Shown here piece after piece: positions 14,596 to 19,265 of a DNA stretch of 19,265 bases (within the stretch, counting starts at the first letter, position 1; the number at the start of each line of letters is the position of its first letter). The notes beneath the pieces are model-generated. The model was given only the letters and a program-made list of their open reading frames with translations, made no database searches and was not told the origin of the DNA. A program made the position numbers and the translations under genes. Source of the stretch: Lachnospiraceae bacterium (lineage in GTDB: Bacteria > Bacillota_A > Clostridia > Lachnospirales > Lachnospiraceae); assembly GCA_024699595.1 (NCBI GenBank), contig JAILPG010000086.1, forward strand, positions 1 to 19,265, in the 5' to 3' direction.

Positions 14596-16989
14596 ATGAG
14601 TGATGAAAAAAAGACGGCAGTCTGTGCCGAGAAGGGACCCATTACAGAGGAACTTCTGGCAAAAATGAACGCTTACTGGAGAGCGGCAAATTACCTGTCC
14701 GCCGGACAGCTGTATCTGCTTGACAATCCGCTTATGAGGAGGCCGCTTAAGTTAAGCGACGTAAAGAAAAAGATCGTAGGCCACTGGGGAACCGTGCCCG
14801 GCCAGAACTTTGTGTTCGTGCACTTAAATCGTGTGATCAAGAGATATGACCTTGATCTCATCCTTTTATCGGGCCCCGGACACGGCGGAAACTTCTATAT
14901 TGCAAATGACTGGCTTGACGGCAGCTATTCCGAGATATATCCGAACATTTCCGAGGATGAAGCCGGAATGCAGAAAATGTTCAAGCAGTTTTCATTCCCC
15001 GGCGGAATGCCTTCACACTGCGCACCTGAGACTCCCGGCTCCATTAATGAGGGCGGTGAGCTCGGCTATGGCATAGCCCATGCTTTCGGTGCCGTATTTG
15101 ACAATCCGGATCTTATCGCCTGCGTTACCGTTGGTGACGGCGAGGCAGAGACAGGACCTCTTGCAACTTCATGGCAGAGCAACAAGTTCATAAATCCCGT
15201 ATCGGACGGAGCGGTGCTTCCTATCCTCCATCTAAACGGATACAAGATCGCAAATCCCACCATCTTTGCAAGGATGTCCCATGAAGAGATAGTTGATTTC
15301 TTCCATGGCTGCGGATGGGAGCCGTATTTTGTCGAGGGTGATGACCCGATGACCATGCACCGCCTGATGGCTGAGACCATGGACAAGGTTATTGAATCGA
15401 TACAGGCCATTCAGAAGAAGGCAAGGGATAATAACGATCCCACAAGGCCCGTATGGCCGATGATAGTGCTTCGCACACCCAAGGGCTGGACAGGACCGAA
15501 GATGGTCGACGGCAAGAGGATAGAGGGCAACTACTTGGCACATCAGGTTCCGATAATGATGGACAAGCCCGATGAGCATCTTGAGATATTAAAAGAGTGG
15601 CTTGAAAGCTATCATCCCGAGGAGCTCTTTGATGAAAACGGTACGCTGATACCGGAGCTTAAGGAGCTTGCACCCAAGGGAGATTCAAGGATCGGTGCAA
15701 ATCCGCACGGTAACGGCGGAAAGCTCATAAAAGATCTGAGAATGCCCGATTTCAGGGACTATGCAGTAGAGGTCAAGGAACACGGCGGAGAAGAAGGTCA
15801 GGACATGACCGAGCTTGGCAAGTTCATAAGGGATATCTTCAAGCTTAATGCGGATCATAAGAACTTCAGGGCTTTCGGACCCGACGAGACCGCATCCAAC
15901 AGGCTGAATGCCCTCTTTGAGATAGAAAACAGAGACTGGAATGCAGAGCATTATGATACCGACGATCATCTTTCCTCCGACGGAAGGATCATGGACTCGA
16001 TGCTTTCCGAGCATATGTGCGAGGGCTGGCTCGAGGGTTATCTTTTAACCGGAAGACACGGATTCTTTGCAACCTATGAGGCTTTTGCAAGGATAATCGA
16101 CTCGATGGCTGCACAGCACGCCAAGTGGCTCAAGGTCTGCAACCAGCTCAACTGGAGAGAGGAGATCGCTTCTCTCAACCTGATCATGGCATCGACTGTA
16201 TGGCAGCAGGATCATAACGGATTCACACATCAGGATCCGGGATTCATGGATCATATCGCCAACAAGAAGGCAGACGTCGTAAGACTCTATCTGCCGCCCG
16301 ATGCAAACTGCCTGCTGTCATGTTTTGACCACTGCATCAGAAGCCGCAATTACGTGAACGTGATAGTGGCATCCAAGCATCCGCGTCCGCAGTGGCTTAC
16401 AATGGACGAGGCCGTAAAGCACTGTACGCAGGGTATCGGTATCTGGGACTGGGCTTCCAACGATCAGGGAAAAGAGCCCGACATCATCTTTGCCTGTGCG
16501 GGTGAGACACCCACGCTTGAGGCTTTGGCAGCGGTATCGATCCTTAACAAGGAGCTGCCTGAGGTAAAGATAAGGTTTATTAACGTTGTCGATCTGTTCA
16601 AGCTGCAGCCCGACAATGTACATCCTCACGGACTGACCGATGCGGAATACGACATACTCTTTACCACCAACAAGCCGGTGATCTTTAATTTCCACGGCTA
16701 TACCTCACTTATCCACGAGCTTACCTACAGGCGTCACAATAACAGACTGATGCATGTAAGAGGCTACAAGGAAGAGGGAACGATAACGACACCGTTTGAT
16801 GTCCGCGTACAGAATGACACCGACAGATTCCATCTGGTAATGGAGGCTATCAAGTTCTTGCCTTCTCTCGGAAACAGAGGTGCGTACCTGTATCAGAAGA
16901 TGAACGACAAGCTTGTGGAGCACAAGCAGTACATCCATAAATACGGGCAGGATCTGCCTGAGGTAGCAGGCTGGAAGTGGGGCGAGTAA
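14596..16989 (+). CDS. xfp: Xylulose-5-phosphate/fructose-6-phosphate phosphoketolase
   Basis: Full-length phosphoketolase of 797 residues, within the usual 790-825. This cytoplasmic thiamine-diphosphate enzyme splits xylulose-5-phosphate (or fructose-6-phosphate) with phosphate to acetyl phosphate and glyceraldehyde-3-phosphate (or erythrose-4-phosphate). Family motifs are abundant: [20 protein letters not shown] near residue 60, [16 protein letters not shown] near 93, [20 protein letters not shown] near 133, the thiamine-binding [19 protein letters not shown] near 180, and late motifs [29 protein letters not shown] and [18 protein letters not shown] lies upstream with a 12-nt spacing. It lies 25 nt after the sortase gene. 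In this xylan locus it offers a direct route from xylose, via xylulose-5-phosphate, to acetate and energy. Specificity for xylulose-5-phosphate over fructose-6-phosphate is not decided by the sequence. Confidence 0.97.
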   Translation: MSDEKKTAVCAEKGPITEELLAKMNAYWRAANYLSAGQLYLLDNPLMRRPLKLSDVKKKIVGHWGTVPGQNFVFVHLNRVIKRYDLDLILLSGPGHGGNFYIANDWLDGSYSEIYPNISEDEAGMQKMFKQFSFPGGMPSHCAPETPGSINEGGELGYGIAHAFGAVFDNPDLIACVTVGDGEAETGPLATSWQSNKFINPVSDGAVLPILHLNGYKIANPTIFARMSHEEIVDFFHGCGWEPYFVEGDDPMTMHRLMAETMDKVIESIQAIQKKARDNNDPTRPVWPMIVLRTPKGWTGPKMVDGKRIEGNYLAHQVPIMMDKPDEHLEILKEWLESYHPEELFDENGTLIPELKELAPKGDSRIGANPHGNGGKLIKDLRMPDFRDYAVEVKEHGGEEGQDMTELGKFIRDIFKLNADHKNFRAFGPDETASNRLNALFEIENRDWNAEHYDTDDHLSSDGRIMDSMLSEHMCEGWLEGYLLTGRHGFFATYEAFARIIDSMAAQHAKWLKVCNQLNWREEIASLNLIMASTVWQQDHNGFTHQDPGFMDHIANKKADVVRLYLPPDANCLLSCFDHCIRSRNYVNVIVASKHPRPQWLTMDEAVKHCTQGIGIWDWASNDQGKEPDIIFACAGETPTLEALAAVSILNKELPEVKIRFINVVDLFKLQPDNVHPHGLTDAEYDILFTTNKPVIFNFHGYTSLIHELTYRRHNNRLMHVRGYKEEGTITTPFDVRVQNDTDRFHLVMEAIKFLPSLGNRGAYLYQKMNDKLVEHKQYIHKYGQDLPEVAGWKWGE

Positions 16990-17027
16990 GGAAAAATATT
17001 ATAAACGGATCGCATGGAGGAAATATA

Positions 17028-18200
17028 ATGAGCGAACTCTTGATAAACCTGCCCGACAGGGTTGATTCGACCAATGTTGAAGAGGTAAAGGAAAAGATCA
17101 ATACTGAGATAACCAGGGAACATTCTTCGGTCATATTTGACGGTGAGGGTCTTATGTATATTTCCTCCGTCGGTCTGAGGGTCATCTTAAAGGTCATAAA
17201 TGATGAAAAAAAGGCAGGAAACGACGGGGTGCGTTTTGTGAATGCCTCGCCTGAGGTATATGAGATCCTTCAGACCACCGGATTTGATTCATTAATGGAT
17301 GTGAAGAAAGCCTACAGAAGGATTGACATTTCCGACAAAGAGGTGATCGGGACCGGTTTTTACGGTACCGTATACAGGATAGACGATGACACGATCGTAA
17401 AGGTATATAAGGGACATGACAGTATCCCGCTTATCATGAACGAAAAAAAGATGGCTAAGATGGCCTTTGTTAAGGGCATTCCCACTGCCATATCCTTTGA
17501 CATCGTCAAGGTAGGCGATGATTACGGTTCGGTCTTTGAGATGATGAAGTCATCGACCTTCAATGACAGGATTATAAATGAGCCGGAAAAAGCGGATATG
17601 ATCATAAAGGAATACGTAGACCTTATGAAGAGCGTACACTCAACGGAGTTTGACGAGGGCGAGGTTCCTGAGGCCAAAGAAGTGTTCATGAACTATCTGT
17701 ACGAATTAAAGGACATTTTGGACGTGACTCAGATCGGAAGCATCAGAAGACTCCTTGTGTGGCTTGAAAAGGACCTGCATGTGGTGCACGGTGACCTGCA
17801 GATGAAAAATGTCATGTTAAGTGACGGTGAGCCGATGATCATAGACATGGATACCTTAAGTACCGGATCTCCGATATTTGACCTGCAGGGCATCTATGTT
17901 ACCTATAAGTGCTTTGAAGAGGACGAGCCCGAAAACAGCATGAGATTCCTCGGAATATCCGGGGAGATGGCCGATCATATCTGGCAGAAGCTCATGGAGT
18001 ATTATTTCGAAACAACTGATCCCGAGATATTGTCGAAGCTTTCCGATAAGATAAGGCTTCTTGCCTATGTGAGATTTTTATATATCATCACGCGTCCGGG
18101 ATACAAGGATGATGAGCTTTTCAGAATGAGAGTGGAGCATTCGAAGGCGCATATAGACGAACTTTTGGAAAAAGTGGAGGATCTGTCGATCAGGGCATAG
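17028..18200 (+). CDS. STAS domain fused to an aminoglycoside-phosphotransferase-like kinase domain
   Basis: Protein of 390 residues with two domains. Residues 1-103 are a STAS domain as in anti-sigma-factor antagonists, with FDGEGLMYISSVGLRVILKV; Ser46 and Ser47 sit where SpoIIAA-type proteins are phosphorylated. Residues about 105-390 are a kinase-like fold: glycine loop IGTGFYGTVY, Lys125 in TIVKVYK, catalytic loop VVHGDLQMKNVM with Asp256 and Asn261, and IIDMDT with Asp273/Asp275 as the metal-binding motif. The HGDLxxxN pattern and IDxD point to the aminoglycoside phosphotransferase/choline kinase group rather than a canonical Ser/Thr kinase. The ATG at 17028 follows GGAGG by 7 nt and starts the STAS fold. 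It is the last gene of the esterase-sortase-phosphoketolase run, 38 nt after phosphoketolase. No anti-sigma factor or sigma factor is nearby. Phosphorylation of its own STAS domain, a partner or a small molecule are all possible. Confidence 0.82.
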   Translation: MSELLINLPDRVDSTNVEEVKEKINTEITREHSSVIFDGEGLMYISSVGLRVILKVINDEKKAGNDGVRFVNASPEVYEILQTTGFDSLMDVKKAYRRIDISDKEVIGTGFYGTVYRIDDDTIVKVYKGHDSIPLIMNEKKMAKMAFVKGIPTAISFDIVKVGDDYGSVFEMMKSSTFNDRIINEPEKADMIIKEYVDLMKSVHSTEFDEGEVPEAKEVFMNYLYELKDILDVTQIGSIRRLLVWLEKDLHVVHGDLQMKNVMLSDGEPMIIDMDTLSTGSPIFDLQGIYVTYKCFEEDEPENSMRFLGISGEMADHIWQKLMEYYFETTDPEILSKLSDKIRLLAYVRFLYIITRPGYKDDELFRMRVEHSKAHIDELLEKVEDLSIRA

Positions 18201-18244
18201 AGCAAGTAGGAATGACTCTGATTTGAAAAAACGGTATTTAGGTC

Positions 18245-18295
18245 AAAAAAACAGGTGTCCCACGGGATAAAAACCCGTGGGACATCTGTTTTTTT
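18245..18295 (+). terminator. Strong intrinsic terminator, possibly bidirectional
   Basis: A 16-bp stem, ACAGGTGTCCCACGGG (18251-18266) with CCCGTGGGACATCTGT (18274-18289), has one G-U pair and a 7-base A-rich loop. A run of T follows (18289-18295) and a run of A precedes it (18245-18251), so it could act in both directions. It ends the transcription unit that closes with the STAS-kinase gene and separates it from the metal-resistance unit. Confidence 0.93.
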
Positions 18296-18310
18296 ATCGA
18301 AGGTGGCAGG

Positions 18311-18407
18311 GGAAGTCTGTATGGATATTGAAAATGGGAGTCTGTATAGATATAGATAATAGGAGTCTGCATGGAAATTGAAAAAGGTCTGTTTGGAAAT
18401 GGAAAAA
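18311..18407 (+). repeat. Four imperfect tandem repeats of about 25 bp
   Basis: Four head-to-tail units with starts at 18311, 18336, 18362 and 18386 and lengths 25, 26, 24 and 22. Each begins with a GG(A)GTCTG core and ends in an A-rich stretch, for example GGAGTCTGCATGG followed by AAATTGAAAAA. They lie between the terminator and the ArsR promoter in non-coding DNA. The last unit ends 5 bp before the -35 box. Unit divergence is moderate, so this is an old or decaying tandem array. Function unknown. Confidence 0.75.
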
Positions 18408-18412
18408 GGCTC

Positions 18413-18471
18413 TTGACATACTGACGATGCTGTATTATATTCAACATATGAACAATCGTTCATATGTTGAA
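18413..18471 (+). promoter_or_regulatory. Promoter and ArsR/SmtB-type operator of the metal-resistance unit
   Basis: The promoter is TTGACA (18413-18418), a 17-nt spacer, then TATATT (18436-18441), close to the vegetative consensus. Overlapping the -10 end and the expected start point is a perfect inverted repeat, TTCAACATATGAAC (18440-18453) and GTTCATATGTTGAA (18458-18471), with a 4-nt spacer. The core ATATGAAC/GTTCATAT matches the 12-2-12 type operator used by zinc, cadmium and lead sensors of the SmtB/CadC group. The encoded sensor should sit here and block transcription until metal binds. Confidence 0.92.
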
Positions 18472-18562
18472 ACAAGCGACGCTAATACGGGCGGATATGA
18501 AGATACCAGTGAATTACGGTGATGTGAAAAGACTGCATGCGGGGTCTGAACAGGAGGATGAG

Positions 18563-18922
18563 ATGGCTTTAGGAGATGTTGAATACTGTGAGATCAATGA
18601 GATCCATGAGGATAAGGTAAAAAAGGTGAGCATGAGCCTCCCGGAGGAGGATGAGATGTATGATCTTGCCGAGCTGTTCAAGGTGTTCGGCGATTCCACG
18701 AGGATCAAGATCCTGTTTGCTCTTTTTGAAGAGGAGATCTGTGTCTGCGATCTTGCCAAAGCGCTTAACATGACACAGTCTGCGATATCACACCAGTTAA
18801 AGATATTAAAGCAGGCAAGGCTTGTTAAGAGCAGGAGAGATAAAAAGCAGGTCATCTATTATCTGGCTGACGATCATGTAAGGACGATAATAGCTGAGGG
18901 CAGAGAACATATAGAGGAATGA
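18563..18922 (+). CDS. ArsR/SmtB-family metal-sensing repressor, CadC-like
   Basis: Winged-helix repressor of 119 residues, typical of the family. Cys60 and Cys62 in EICVCDLAKAL form the alpha3 metal motif, and Cys9 with His15 in the N-terminal arm (YCEINEIHEDKVKKV) resembles the CadC arm. The alpha5 site is also complete: Asp103, His105, His116 and Glu119, with the same spacing as in SmtB and CadC. The recognition helix is TQSAISHQLKILKQARLV. It probably senses Zn, Cd or Pb and releases its operator on metal binding. The frame is open back to an ATG at 18464, but that codon lies inside the operator with no ribosome site. AGGAGG at 18552-18557 points to the ATG at 18563. It precedes an HMA-domain gene, the usual partner. 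Confidence 0.94.
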   Translation: MALGDVEYCEINEIHEDKVKKVSMSLPEEDEMYDLAELFKVFGDSTRIKILFALFEEEICVCDLAKALNMTQSAISHQLKILKQARLVKSRRDKKQVIYYLADDHVRTIIAEGREHIEE

Positions 18923-19061
18923 TGAGATATTATGTAAACCTGCCAATGAAAGCGTGAAGCAGATAATACAAGGAAAAGAGCGCGGAAACGGTGCGATCAG
19001 AAAGAATACAGAATAAAACAAAAAACAGAATAATATAATACGAACAAGAGAGGAAAAAGAG
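18923..19061 (+). other. Gap between the metal sensor and HMA-domain genes
   Basis: A purine-rich, A-rich stretch with no convincing gene. It carries a short direct repeat, ACAGAATAA, around 19007-19032 and an AGAGAGGA ribosome site just before the next start. No terminator is seen, so the sensor and the downstream gene are probably cotranscribed. Confidence 0.5.
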
Positions 19062-19265
19062 ATGAAAAAAACCTATAAGATCGATGTTGACTGTGCAAAC
19101 TGTGCAAACAAGATGGAAGATGCCGCAAAGAAGACCGCAGGCGTAAAGGATGCCACGGTGAACTTCATGGCTCTTAAGATGAAGGTGGAATTTGAAGACG
19201 GAGTGGACGAAGCCGCAGTAATGAAGGAAGTGTTAAAGAACTGTAAGGCAGTAGAAGACGACTGC
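19062..19265 (+). CDS. Heavy-metal-associated (HMA) domain protein, probable N-terminus of a Zn/Cd/Pb P-type ATPase (partial)
   Basis: First 68 codons of a gene that runs off the window. The peptide begins MKKTYKIDVDCANCANKMED, with the metal-binding Cys11-x-x-Cys14 of an HMA domain. The beta-alpha-beta pattern follows (VKDATVNFMALKMKVEF). The DCANCA form, with Asp just before the first Cys, is typical of N-terminal HMA domains of Zn/Cd/Pb-exporting P-type ATPases (ZntA/CadA), and the adjacent CadC-like repressor strongly supports that. A free-standing metallochaperone cannot be excluded without the rest. AGAGAGGA precedes the ATG by about 8 nt. Confidence 0.85.
   Translation, partial: MKKTYKIDVDCANCANKMEDAAKKTAGVKDATVNFMALKMKVEFEDGVDEAAVMKEVLKNCKAVEDDC

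Noticed and set aside
14007..14642. Long minus-strand open frame opposite the sortase gene
   Set aside because: It lies antisense to a gene with clear catalytic motifs, has no ribosome site and no family resemblance; it reflects the codon bias of the real gene.
18311..18407. CRISPR-like array
   Set aside because: Units are contiguous without unique spacers and diverge from each other; no cas genes nearby.
18238..18475. Minus-strand frames across the tandem repeats
   Set aside because: Their repeated peptides come from the DNA repeats and they cross the terminator and the operator.
18464..18562. Longer ArsR protein starting at the ATG inside the operator
   Set aside because: No ribosome site, overlaps the operator, and the length and N-terminal Cys of the family fit the start at 18563.

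Overview
The window looks like a stretch of a Firmicutes chromosome, most likely a xylan-degrading gut or rumen Lachnospiraceae of the Butyrivibrio/Roseburia type. This is inferred from gene content, low-to-moderate GC, strong GGAGG ribosome sites, AGG/AGA-rich arginine codons and the mix of GH115, GH67, LplABC-type transporter, class B sortase and phosphoketolase. All recognised genes lie on the + strand. No RNA gene, insertion sequence, prophage or CRISPR array was seen.

Layout. (1) 1-705: C-terminal part of a mannitol dehydrogenase/fructuronate reductase (UxuB-like). (2) 893-4063: a large GH115 alpha-glucuronidase without a signal peptide, carrying an in-frame tandem repeat near its N-terminus. 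(3) 4064-4400: a gap with one doubtful short open frame, a good promoter and palindromic candidate operators. (4) 4401-8752: a FadR-type GntR regulator, two LplB/LplC-type sugar permeases and a 566-residue lipoprotein binding protein. No ATPase gene is nearby. (5) 8753-8999: a gap with three consecutive strong hairpins. (6) 9000-10940: a GH67 alpha-glucuronidase with its catalytic residues visible. (7) 10941-11203: a second structured gap. (8) 11204-18200: a tight five-gene run of SGNH esterase, HD-domain protein, class B sortase, phosphoketolase and a STAS-kinase fusion, closed by a strong terminator. (9) 18201-18562: terminator, tandem repeats of about 25 bp, then a promoter overlapping a perfect ArsR/SmtB operator. 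(10) 18563-19265: a CadC/SmtB-like metal sensor and the beginning of an HMA-domain protein, probably a Zn/Cd/Pb P-type ATPase.

How it works together. The first 11-13 kb reads as an aldouronate (methyl-glucurono-xylooligosaccharide) utilisation locus. The lipoprotein and two permeases import the oligosaccharides, borrowing an ATPase from elsewhere. GH67 and GH115 remove (methyl)glucuronic acid inside the cell. The esterase probably removes acetyl groups. The UxuB-like enzyme handles the glucuronate branch, and phosphoketolase can split the xylulose-5-phosphate that comes from xylose. The GntR protein is the likely local regulator. The HD protein, sortase and STAS-kinase share the transcription unit with the esterase and phosphoketolase for no obvious reason, and are the least explained part. 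The metal-resistance unit at the right end is separate.

Most worth a second look: the STAS-kinase fusion, the triple-hairpin region at 8832-8959, the nested structure ending in a U-run at 10970-11043, the sortase insertion and the recurring hairpins in the leaders of the sugar genes.
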